Part shown: piece after piece, positions 25,344 through 32,470 of the stretch
How the letters are laid out: each line of letters starts with the position of its first letter
How positions within the stretch are numbered: position 1 is the stretch's first letter
Assembly: GCA_902614975.1 (NCBI GenBank)
Contig: CACMND010000009.1
Span: 1-41,636, forward strand
DNA length: 41,636 nucleotides
Origin: an uncultured Pelagibacteraceae bacterium
GTDB lineage: Bacteria; Pseudomonadota; Alphaproteobacteria; Pelagibacterales; Pelagibacteraceae
Reading direction: 5' to 3'
Position numbers and translations under genes: made by a program
The notes under the pieces: model-generated
The model's input: the letters and a program-made list of their open reading frames with translations, nothing else
What the model was told of the DNA's origin: nothing
Database searches by the model: none

Positions 25344-26389
25344 TTAGATATAGTTTTTAAAAACTCGTCTACTTCACTACTTTTAGTATTCCAAGCTGTA
25401 ACAAGTCTAACTGTCTTGCCGCCTAATTCCTCATTGCTCATCATATATTCTTCTGTATTTAAATGCTCAACCATCTTTTTTGGCAGTTTAACAAAAACTT
25501 CATTTGCCTCAGTTGGATATTCAAGTTTAACTTGATTACTAGAAACTAAACCATCGCTTAATTTTTTTGCCATTAGATTTGCGTGTCTTGCGTTTTTTAA
25601 CCAAACATCATTCGAGATATATCCATCTAATTGTGCAGAAACAAATCGCATTTTAGACAATAGATGACCGGATCTTTTTAACAAAAAAGGTAAATTGCCA
25701 ACTAATTCCTTATTAAATATAATAATTGCTTCAGCTGCTATACATCCGTTCTTCGTTGCTCCAAAAGATAATATGTCAATTCCTGATTTCCATGTCATTT
25801 CTGCGGGAGTAACATCTAGTGAAACAAGCGCATTAGCAAATCTAGCACCATCCATATGTACTTTTAATTTTTTTTTATGTGCAATTTCAGAGATATTTCT
25901 AATTTGATCTAAAGTATAAACTTCACCAGTTTCTGTTGCTTGTGTTATGCTAACAATGGATGGTTGAGTATGATGCACAATTCCAAACCCTCCAATATTA
26001 TCATTTAGCTCATCAACTGTTATTTTGCCATCTTTGCCGTTTAATGGAACAAGTTTTGCTCCACCTGTATAAAATTCAGGGGCTCCACACTCATCAACAT
26101 TGATATGAGAAAATTTATGGCAATAAATATTTCCAAATGATGGAGATATAGCAGAGAGTGCTAAAGCATTTGACGCAGTTCCTGATGCTGTAGGGTAAAC
26201 TATTACATCCTTTTCGAAAATTTTAGAAAATTTTTCTTGTAACACACCAGAAATTTCATCGTTACCATACGGAGGAGCAATACCATCATTTGCTTTGATA
26301 ATTGCATCCAAAACTTCTGGACAAGCTCCTGTCACATTGTCTGAAGCAAATTTTACTCTTTTGCGTTTTGTATTAATTTTTGCGTTCAT
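25340..26389 (-). CDS. ltaE: Low-specificity threonine aldolase (PLP, beta-eliminating lyase family)
   Basis: 349 residues. Fold-type I PLP enzyme of the threonine aldolase family: 'FASDNVTGACPEVLDAI' at the start, 'YPTASGTASNAL' as phosphate-binding region, Asp180 in 'KVHMDGARFANAL' and the Schiff-base Lys213 in 'SFGATKNGC'. It cleaves threonine (and allo-threonine) to glycine and acetaldehyde. It is the last gene of a three-gene operon with an amidinotransferase one base upstream, whose presumed acceptor is glycine, and with a DMT transporter. SAR11 are known to depend on outside glycine or serine, so this enzyme could be one route to glycine. Confidence 0.92.
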   Translation of the reverse strand: MNAKINTKRKRVKFASDNVTGACPEVLDAIIKANDGIAPPYGNDEISGVLQEKFSKIFEKDVIVYPTASGTASNALALSAISPSFGNIYCHKFSHINVDECGAPEFYTGGAKLVPLNGKDGKITVDELNDNIGGFGIVHHTQPSIVSITQATETGEVYTLDQIRNISEIAHKKKLKVHMDGARFANALVSLDVTPAEMTWKSGIDILSFGATKNGCIAAEAIIIFNKELVGNLPFLLKRSGHLLSKMRFVSAQLDGYISNDVWLKNARHANLMAKKLSDGLVSSNQVKLEYPTEANEVFVKLPKKMVEHLNTEEYMMSNEELGGKTVRLVTAWNTKSSEVDEFLKTISN

Positions 26390-26390
26390 T

Positions 26391-27506
26391 TTATTGTTTT
26401 GGAAAATAATCTTTTAAAGTACCTTCTCTATAAACATCGGCTGTACAACAATGAAGGCCTCCACCAAAAGCATATGCATCTCTCAACTCTACAGGAATAA
26501 CTTCCATACCTAATTTATCTAACTGTTCAGCTTGATATTTTTCACTTTTTTCAACGCATACAGTTTTAGGGTCAAGAACTAAAACATTCATTGATAGCCA
26601 TACTGAAGAGTAACAAAGTGGTGGTGGGGTATTATGAGCAGGTTGTGCAGCATCAATAATTTCCCATCCATTATCTTCAAATAATTTTCTTTGTTCTTTT
26701 GGAAGTCTACGTTGTGGATTATTAATAATTAACCCTTCTTTAATTGGGGTAAAGGTTGCATCAATATGAATTGGATAAGGATCGCCTGGGAAATTTACAG
26801 CATGAACTCTATGATCCTTAAAATGTCTTTTTATCCAATCAATTCCTTTTAAGTTAGTTGTAAATCCATGTTGTACAACTAAATCCTTTCCAAATCTTAG
26901 AATATCTGCGGCATCAAATAATGGCTCTTCCTCAGTTGTGACAAAGTATTTATTTTCTGTCCATTCAAGTCTTTTTGTTACACCAATTTTATCTGATAAA
27001 TAGTCTTTTCTATAGTCTGCATCTGTTAATCTAGGCTTTGGAGCTGACTCATGTCTCATATTTGGATCTTTATTATAATAGTCTTTTAATAATGGTCTGT
27101 AACATAGGTACTCAAACCATCTGCACCTGTAGCTCATTGTAGCTTCTAATATTTCATTTCCCACAGTTAACAAAACATCTCTAGGTGGCATGCATCCAAA
27201 CATAGTTTCGGCTTTCCAGTCAGGAGTTGATGTTGGTTGATTAAAATCTAAAGGTGTTGGTCTATCAACTTTTATACCCCTTTTTTCAAGCAAATTTGAA
27301 AAATTATCTAATAGTTCATTAGCTTTATCGACAGTGTCCTTAGTTCTTGGACCATAAGTTCCTCGCATATCAGAGTCTTCTGGAACTTTAGCATCTAAAG
27401 CAGGTTCAGGTGCTGGAATACAAGTACCATCTGCTCTTCCAACAATTACATGTTTTAATGGATCCCATTCATTCCAACTATTAACAATCTTATTATTTTG
27501 AACCAT
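26391..27506 (-). CDS. Amidinotransferase of the glycine amidinotransferase family
   Basis: 371 residues starting 'NSWNEWDPLKHVIVGRADGT', the amidinotransferase opening. The catalytic triad known from human AGAT is intact: Asp198 in 'EPLFDAADILRFGKD', His247 in 'HIDATF' (the same 49-residue spacing as in AGAT), and the nucleophile Cys353 in 'GGGLHCCTADV'. A second Cys, 354, lies next to it. The family moves the amidino group of arginine to an amine: glycine in AGAT (giving guanidinoacetate) or an aminocyclitol in StrB. The residue match favours an AGAT-like enzyme; the acceptor remains unproven. The operon context is an EamA transporter 6 bases upstream and threonine aldolase 1 base downstream. 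Confidence 0.9.
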   Translation of the reverse strand: MVQNNKIVNSWNEWDPLKHVIVGRADGTCIPAPEPALDAKVPEDSDMRGTYGPRTKDTVDKANELLDNFSNLLEKRGIKVDRPTPLDFNQPTSTPDWKAETMFGCMPPRDVLLTVGNEILEATMSYRCRWFEYLCYRPLLKDYYNKDPNMRHESAPKPRLTDADYRKDYLSDKIGVTKRLEWTENKYFVTTEEEPLFDAADILRFGKDLVVQHGFTTNLKGIDWIKRHFKDHRVHAVNFPGDPYPIHIDATFTPIKEGLIINNPQRRLPKEQRKLFEDNGWEIIDAAQPAHNTPPPLCYSSVWLSMNVLVLDPKTVCVEKSEKYQAEQLDKLGMEVIPVELRDAYAFGGGLHCCTADVYREGTLKDYFPKQ

Positions 27507-27512
27507 GTAAAA

Positions 27513-28418
27513 TTAATTTAATCCAATAAATCTTCTATTAGATTGCATTATCATACTATAATAAAAAATAGCTAAAAAAATAAAGAAGCCACCAATAATT
27601 GTATTAGTTGAAGGAATTTCATTTATTCCAAGCCAAGGAAGCCAAACCCAAAATATTCCTCCTATTACTTCTGTCAAAGACAATAAAGTCAAATCAGCTG
27701 CTGGAATATGTTTTGACCCAATTGAGTAAAGAATTAAGCCCATGCACACAAGTGTTCCATGAGTAGCAAATAACGCTTCATTTTTATTTGAAGATAAGAA
27801 ATTTGCATCGTTATTTAAAAGCATAACTGTTGAAAATAAAAAACAAAATAAGCCTGCTATAGCAACTGTTGTAAACTTGGGAGTTTGTTTTCTCCATCTC
27901 AGACTTACTGAAAAAATTGAAAAACCTAGTGCAGATACTAATCCAAATATTAGACCCATTAAAGAATTATCTTCATTATTACCGTAGGCCATTACTATTA
28001 TACCAAATGCAGCAACTAAAATTGATATCCATACTGTAATTGATATTTTTTCTTTCAAAAAAAGAAAACCAAGTAACGCGGTTATAAAAGGCATAGCAGC
28101 CAAACATAATAGAGTTACTGCTGCTGTCGTATTAGTAATTGACCAAATAAAAGTTATCATTGCTGTTCCTAAACCAACACCACCTATAACTCCAGATATC
28201 CCAATTTTTAAATAATTTTTATAAAAAGAAATTCCTTCTTCCAAGAATAAGTAAACATTGAGCAATAAAAAAATAACAATACCTCTAGCAAACAAGTATT
28301 GCCAAGGGACAGTTTCGGGTTGATCTATATGTCTTACAACATATGGTCCAAATGACCAAAGTATGCCTGCAAATAAAACAATTGGAATAGCTACTTTAGG
28401 ATTTTTTAAATCAGGCAT
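27513..28418 (-). CDS. EamA/DMT-superfamily transporter
   Basis: 301 residues with ten hydrophobic segments in two EamA repeats; 'LAAMPFITALLGFLFLKEKI' ends the first repeat. It is the first gene of an operon with the amidinotransferase and threonine aldolase, spaced by 6 and 1 bases. Many EamA proteins export amino acids or related compounds, so it may move a substrate or product of the amidinotransferase (inference). It resembles the protein encoded at 20363-21229 in layout, but the two are clearly different in sequence. Confidence 0.87.
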   Translation of the reverse strand: MPDLKNPKVAIPIVLFAGILWSFGPYVVRHIDQPETVPWQYLFARGIVIFLLLNVYLFLEEGISFYKNYLKIGISGVIGGVGLGTAMITFIWSITNTTAAVTLLCLAAMPFITALLGFLFLKEKISITVWISILVAAFGIIVMAYGNNEDNSLMGLIFGLVSALGFSIFSVSLRWRKQTPKFTTVAIAGLFCFLFSTVMLLNNDANFLSSNKNEALFATHGTLVCMGLILYSIGSKHIPAADLTLLSLTEVIGGIFWVWLPWLGINEIPSTNTIIGGFFIFLAIFYYSMIMQSNRRFIGLN

Positions 28419-28447
28419 AAATTAATTTATTTTTTATAAATTTTAAG

Positions 28448-28456
28448 TGATATTAT
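28448..28456 (+). promoter_or_regulatory. Candidate extended -10 for the IscU/SufU-like gene
   Basis: TGA followed by TATTAT (28451-28456) lies in the 47-base divergent gap. Initiation at the usual distance would fall within a few bases of the ATG at 28466, so the transcript would be nearly leaderless. Confidence 0.4.
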
Positions 28457-28465
28457 TAAATAAAT

Positions 28466-28867
28466 ATGGATTTAGATATAATAAAAATTGCATCTGACAC
28501 GACTAATAATAAGATATTGAAAGATTACACCCATAGATCGAAATACAAAAATAAAACTTGTGGTGATATAATTGAAATGAGAGTTAATATTAAGAAAGAT
28601 ATAATACAAGATGTTGGGTATCAGACAAAGTCTTGTGTATACTGTCAGGCTTCTGCAAGCTTAATATCTCATAAACTTATCAAAAATAATAAAAATAAAG
28701 TTAATTATTTATTAAAAAATCTTATCGATTATTTTGAAAAAGAAATTAAACCTTTGCCAAAAAATCTAAATAAATTTAATAAATTGTTTAATAAAAAAAA
28801 TATATCTAGAAAAAACTGTGTATTAATGCCATTAATTGCACTTAAGAAACTCAACATTGATGAATAA
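28466..28867 (+). CDS. IscU/SufU-like iron-sulfur scaffold protein
   Basis: 133 residues with the three scaffold cysteines in family context: Cys32 in 'KTCGDIIEM' (with Asp34), Cys57 in 'TKSCVYCQASASLISH', and Cys118 in 'RKNCVLMPLIAL'. An extra Cys60 is present. The layout is nearer SufU/NifU-N than classical IscU. It would assemble or transfer Fe-S clusters or act as a sulfur acceptor. No suf or isc genes are next to it here. Its 3' end overlaps the start of the HPP protein gene by 8 bases. It is lysine- and asparagine-rich and the middle (about 70-112) is divergent from the family. Confidence 0.8.
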   Translation: MDLDIIKIASDTTNNKILKDYTHRSKYKNKTCGDIIEMRVNIKKDIIQDVGYQTKSCVYCQASASLISHKLIKNNKNKVNYLLKNLIDYFEKEIKPLPKNLNKFNKLFNKKNISRKNCVLMPLIALKKLNIDE

Positions 28868-29324
28868 TTTGGATATTAAAAAACCTCTTATCGCAGCAAT
28901 ATTTTCTACTTTGACAATCGGAGTTTTGTCATTGCTTACTTATAAAACACCTTATGGATTATTTTTGATTGCTTCCTTTGGTTCTACAATGGTTTTACTT
29001 TATGGGTATCCAGAAAGTCCTTTTGCAAAACCTAAAAATATATTTTTTGGTCATTTTTTAACTGCACTTGTTGGTGTGATATTTGTGAATTTCGTTCCAC
29101 TTCCGATATATATTATTATACCTGTCGCTGTTGGAATAGGTGTCGGATTAATGATCATTCTTAATGTGACCCACCCTCCTGCAGGAGGGAATCCTATAAT
29201 TGTGATCATGGGATCTGTATCTTTTGAGTATTTAATATCCCCAGTTATAAGTGGATCAATTATTGTGATAGTTTTCGGCATAATCTTGAATAAATTTATT
29301 GCTAAAAGGAATTACCCAAAATAA
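28860..29324 (+). CDS. HPP family membrane protein
   Basis: I place the start at 28860 (154 residues, 'MNNLDIKKPLIAAIF'); an in-frame ATG at 28836 would extend it further into the preceding gene. Four hydrophobic segments are present, and the name-giving motif appears as 'NVTHPPAGGNPIIVIMG'. HPP proteins are integral membrane proteins; a plant chloroplast member carries nitrite, but the bacterial substrates are generally unknown. Overlap with the Fe-S scaffold gene suggests co-translation; a functional link is not evident. Confidence 0.85.
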   Translation: MNNLDIKKPLIAAIFSTLTIGVLSLLTYKTPYGLFLIASFGSTMVLLYGYPESPFAKPKNIFFGHFLTALVGVIFVNFVPLPIYIIIPVAVGIGVGLMIILNVTHPPAGGNPIIVIMGSVSFEYLISPVISGSIIVIVFGIILNKFIAKRNYPK

Positions 29325-29337
29325 ACACAATTTGTTT

Positions 29338-29405
29338 GCTAGTCCTGTTTAACTTGTGCTAGTCTTTTCAAATAATAATTAATAATTCAGCTTTAAGAAG
29401 CTAGT
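29338..29405. promoter_or_regulatory. Repeated GCTAGT elements upstream of formate dehydrogenase
   Basis: GCTAGTC occurs at 29338-29344 and 29358-29364, exactly 20 bases (two helical turns) apart, with flanking T-rich sequence also partly conserved. A third GCTAGT is at 29400-29405, just before the ribosome binding site and overlapping a small hairpin (AGCTT at 29389-29393 with AAGCT at 29398-29402). Tandem same-face repeats in a promoter region suggest an activator binding site. The factor is unknown. Confidence 0.5.
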
Positions 29406-29408
29406 AAT

Positions 29409-29414
29409 AGGAGT
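29409..29414 (+). promoter_or_regulatory. Ribosome binding site of formate dehydrogenase
   Basis: AGGAGT lies 4 bases before the ATG at 29419. It is one of only a few clear Shine-Dalgarno sites in the window, and fixes the start. Confidence 0.7.
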
Positions 29415-29418
29415 AAAA

Positions 29419-30618
29419 ATGAAAGTACTTTGTGTATTGTATGATGATCCAAAAGGAGGAATGCCTAAATCTTATCCTCTGTCGGATTTACCAAAATTGG
29501 AGAAATATCCAGATGGAATGACATTGCCATCGCCTAAAGGAAGAGATTTTACACCAGGCCAATTACTTGGTTGTGTTTCAGGTGAACTTGGTTTGAGAAA
29601 GTTTTTAGAGAGTAATGGACACGAGTTGGTTGTTACTAACAGTAAAGATGGAGATGGATGTGAAGCGGATAAACATATTGTTGATGCTGACATTGTTATC
29701 TCTCAACCATTTTTCCCTTATTATTTAACTAAAGAAAGAATTGCTAAAGCTAAAAACCTTAAGATGGCAATTACAGCAGGAATAGGTTCTGATCACGTTG
29801 ATTTACAAGCAGCAATGGATAATAAAATTGATGTTGTTGAAGTAACTTTTTGTAATTCAAGATCAGTTGCTGAACACATAGTCATGATGATTGTTTCAAT
29901 GGTTAGAGATTATCATAATCAACATAGAATAGTTAATGAAGGTGGATGGAATATTGCAGATGCTGTTCAAAGAAGTTATGACGTTGAAGGAATGCATATA
30001 GGAACTGTTGCTGCTGGAAGAATAGGATTAGATGCACTTAGAAAAATGAAACCATTTGATGTTCATTTGCACTATTTTGACAGACATAAATTACCTGACA
30101 GTGTTGAAAAAGAACTAAACTTAACTTTTCATGAGTCAGTAGAGTCTATGGTAAAAGTTTGCGATGTTGTTACAATTAATTGCCCACTTCATCCTGAAAC
30201 TGAAAATTTGTTTGATGATGAAATGATAAGCAAAATGAAAAAAGGAGCATACATAGTTAACACTGCAAGAGGTAAAATTTGTAATCGAGACGCAATAGCA
30301 AAAGCACTAAAAAGCGGACAACTAAGTGGTTACGCAGGTGATGTATGGTTTCCTCAGCCCGCTCCAAATGATCATGTATGGAGAACAATGCCAAATCATG
30401 GAATGACACCACACACTTCTGGTACATCTTTATCTGCTCAAGCAAGATATGCAGATGGTGTTAGAGAAATATTAGAATGTTTCTTTGAAGGAAATGAAAT
30501 TAGAAATCAATATTTGATCGTAAAAGATGGCCAATTAGCAGGAATGGGTGCGCATTCTTACAGTAAAGGGTCTGCAACTAGTGGATCAGAAGAGGCTGCT
30601 AAATATCAAAAAAAATAA
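29419..30618 (+). CDS. fdh: NAD-dependent formate dehydrogenase (metal-free, D-2-hydroxyacid family)
   Basis: 399 residues. The active-site residues match the Pseudomonas sp. 101 enzyme even in numbering: Asn146 ('FCNSRSVAEH'), Arg284 ('NTARGKI'), Gln313 and His332 ('PHTSGTSLSAQARY'). The NAD fold 'GTVAAGRIG' is at 195-203 with Asp221 as the adenosine-ribose ligand, implying NAD rather than NADP. It oxidises formate to CO2 with NADH production, the last step of one-carbon oxidation known in SAR11. It is a single-gene unit with its own upstream repeats, a clear ribosome binding site and a hairpin after the stop. It contains no molybdenum- or Fe-S-binding features. Confidence 0.96.
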   Translation: MKVLCVLYDDPKGGMPKSYPLSDLPKLEKYPDGMTLPSPKGRDFTPGQLLGCVSGELGLRKFLESNGHELVVTNSKDGDGCEADKHIVDADIVISQPFFPYYLTKERIAKAKNLKMAITAGIGSDHVDLQAAMDNKIDVVEVTFCNSRSVAEHIVMMIVSMVRDYHNQHRIVNEGGWNIADAVQRSYDVEGMHIGTVAAGRIGLDALRKMKPFDVHLHYFDRHKLPDSVEKELNLTFHESVESMVKVCDVVTINCPLHPETENLFDDEMISKMKKGAYIVNTARGKICNRDAIAKALKSGQLSGYAGDVWFPQPAPNDHVWRTMPNHGMTPHTSGTSLSAQARYADGVREILECFFEGNEIRNQYLIVKDGQLAGMGAHSYSKGSATSGSEEAAKYQKK

Positions 30619-30628
30619 AATAGATTTA

Positions 30629-30665
30629 TTAAAGGTATGCTACTTAAATAAGTAGCTACCTTTAA
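30629..30665 (+). terminator. Hairpin after formate dehydrogenase
   Basis: TTAAAGGTA (30629-30637) pairs with TACCTTTAA (30657-30665), and the inner arms CTACTT (30640-30645) and AAGTAG (30650-30655) pair around the loop AAAT, with a small TG/C internal loop. It begins 10 bases after the stop. Its 3' arm shares AGCTACC with the hairpin at 23664-23692. There is no T run after it. Confidence 0.7.
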
Positions 30666-30704
30666 TACCATAGATTTAAACCCTCATTATTATATATTTT
30701 GTAT

Positions 30705-31277
30705 ATGAGGTTATTTTATTACTTTTTTTTACTATTTCTTATCTCGACATCATTCTCTCATTCAAAAGATAAAGCGTATTTTGCAGGAGGTTGCTTCTGG
30801 TGCATGGAAGAGTCTTTTGAAATGTTGGAAGGTGTAGAAGAAGTTATATCTGGTTACTCAGGAGGGATCACTGCAAATCCAACATATAGGGAAGTCACTT
30901 ATGGAGATACTGGTCATTTTGAGGTTGTTGAAATAATTTATGACAAAGAGAAAATATCCTATAAAGAACTCTTAAAAAATTTCTGGCTTAATATTGATCC
31001 ATTTGATGCTTATGGCCAGTTTTGCGATAAAGGATACAGCTACAGATCTGTAGCATTTTATGAAAACGATTATCAGAAAGATTTAATTGATAAAGATATA
31101 AAAAGATTAGAAAAGAAATTTAAAAAGAAGGTAGTCACATATGTTAAAGAATTTGAAATTTTTTACAAAGCAGAGGATAAACATCAAGATTACTATCAAG
31201 TATATTTAGAAAATTATTTAAAATATAAGAAAGCATGCAAAAGAGAGAGAATACTTGATATTATTTGGGGATCATAA
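30705..31277 (+). CDS. msrA: Exported peptide-methionine (S)-S-oxide reductase MsrA
   Basis: I choose the ATG at 30705 (190 residues); the in-frame TTG at 30699 would add only two residues. A signal peptide (very hydrophobic 3-17, then 'SFSHS') precedes the MsrA domain. Catalytic Cys30 lies in 'AYFAGGCFWCMEESF', with Glu35/Glu36 next to it. 'GQFCDKGYSYRSVAF' and a C-terminal Cys ('YKKACKRERI') are candidates for recycling cysteines, as in MsrA forms with this GQFCD signature. It repairs methionine-S-sulfoxide. Together with the exported MsrB at 23758 it makes a complete extracytoplasmic pair for both stereoisomers. Confidence 0.94.
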   Translation: MRLFYYFFLLFLISTSFSHSKDKAYFAGGCFWCMEESFEMLEGVEEVISGYSGGITANPTYREVTYGDTGHFEVVEIIYDKEKISYKELLKNFWLNIDPFDAYGQFCDKGYSYRSVAFYENDYQKDLIDKDIKRLEKKFKKKVVTYVKEFEIFYKAEDKHQDYYQVYLENYLKYKKACKRERILDIIWGS

Positions 31278-31280
31278 TTA

Positions 31281-32288
31281 ATGCCTGTAACAAGCAAATT
31301 TGTAGCTTTAAAAAACTATATCCCTACAGGTTTACCAAAAGAAACTGACTTTGAAATAAAAACTAAGGAGATATCTTTAGATACTAAGAACAATATATTG
31401 GTTTTAAATTTATGGATTTCAGTTGATCCTTATATGAGGGCAAGGATGACCGAAAGAAAAAACTATAAACCACCTTTTAATATTGGTGAAGAGATGGAAG
31501 GTTATGCATTAGGAATAGTTAAAGAGTCTAAAGACAAAAATTTTAAAGTAGGAGATATTGTTTTTAGTAATTTCGGAATGAGAGATTACTTTGTTTGTAA
31601 TTCCAATGATCTAAAAAAAATTGAGCCAATGAATATTCCTATTCAAACATATCTGGGTCCACTTGGAATGACAGGTCATACAGCTTATATAGGACTTTTT
31701 AAACATGGTGAATTAAAACCAGGTCAAACAATCCTTGTTTCTTCAGCTGGAGGTAGTGTTGGATCTACTGTTTGTCAAATTGCAAAAAATATGGGTTGTA
31801 AAGTAATTGCAAGTACTGGATCTGATGAAAAAGTTAAATGGCTGAAAAATGATTTAAAAATTGATCATGCGTTTAACTATAAAAAAATTGAAAATCTTGT
31901 TTTGCATCTTAAAGAAGTTTGTCCTGAAGGATTTGATTTATATTTTGATAATGTAGGTGGCGATTTCTTAGAGTCAGCTATTTTTCAAATGAAGAACTTT
32001 GGAAGAATTGTAATTTGTGGAAGGATATCCCAAATGAATGCAACTAATCCTGGCTCTGGTTTAAAAAATATGGCTCATGTTCTTGTAAAAAGACTAACTA
32101 TTAAAGGTTTTATAATTTTTGATCATGAAGATGATCGAGAACAGTTTGAAACCGATATGGCTAAATGGCTATTAGAAGATAAAATTAAATTTAAAGAAAC
32201 TGTTTACGAGGGTATAGAAAATACGCCAAAATCATTCATTGATTTATTAGAAGGTAAAAACATAGGAAAAATGCTTGTAAAAATTTAA
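31281..32288 (+). CDS. NADP-dependent oxidoreductase, zinc-free MDR family (CurA/PTGR-like)
   Basis: 335 residues. It has the leukotriene-B4-dehydrogenase/CurA-like subfamily features: 'ISVDPYMRARM' near the start, 'GPLGMTGHTAYIGL', the Rossmann segment 'ILVSSAGGSVGSTVCQIAK' and 'FDLYFDNVGGDFLESAIFQM'. There are no zinc-ligand motifs of the alcohol dehydrogenases. Relatives reduce alpha,beta-unsaturated ketones or aldehydes, so detoxification of lipid peroxidation products is plausible (inference). It starts 3 bases after msrA, so the two are probably co-transcribed in an oxidative-damage unit. Confidence 0.9.
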   Translation: MPVTSKFVALKNYIPTGLPKETDFEIKTKEISLDTKNNILVLNLWISVDPYMRARMTERKNYKPPFNIGEEMEGYALGIVKESKDKNFKVGDIVFSNFGMRDYFVCNSNDLKKIEPMNIPIQTYLGPLGMTGHTAYIGLFKHGELKPGQTILVSSAGGSVGSTVCQIAKNMGCKVIASTGSDEKVKWLKNDLKIDHAFNYKKIENLVLHLKEVCPEGFDLYFDNVGGDFLESAIFQMKNFGRIVICGRISQMNATNPGSGLKNMAHVLVKRLTIKGFIIFDHEDDREQFETDMAKWLLEDKIKFKETVYEGIENTPKSFIDLLEGKNIGKMLVKI

Positions 32289-32299
32289 TTAGAATTTTT

Positions 32300-32470
32300 A
32301 TGAAATTTTTAAAGAAATTTTATAGACCCTTTTTATTAACCTATATTTTTTTGAGTATAGCTATCAGTTTTTATCCATCATTTGATTTTTACTCACTAAA
32401 AGGTCAAATTCTTATAATTGCCGTATCTTTTTTTAATGGGATGATGGGAGTTTACGTAAAAAAATTATAA
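32300..32470 (+). CDS. Small two-helix membrane protein
   Basis: A 56-residue frame starting with ATG 11 bases after the MDR gene. It begins 'MKFLKKFYRPFLLTYIFLSI', with a first hydrophobic helix (about 11-24), a short polar turn 'FDFYSLKGQ', and a second helix (about 37-52) ending 'NGMMGVYVKKL'. Lys residues at both ends suggest an N-in/C-in hairpin. It fills a 176-base space otherwise without a gene, and ends in a 6-base convergent overlap with the flavoprotein gene. I do not recognise a family. Confidence 0.55.
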   Translation: MKFLKKFYRPFLLTYIFLSIAISFYPSFDFYSLKGQILIIAVSFFNGMMGVYVKKL

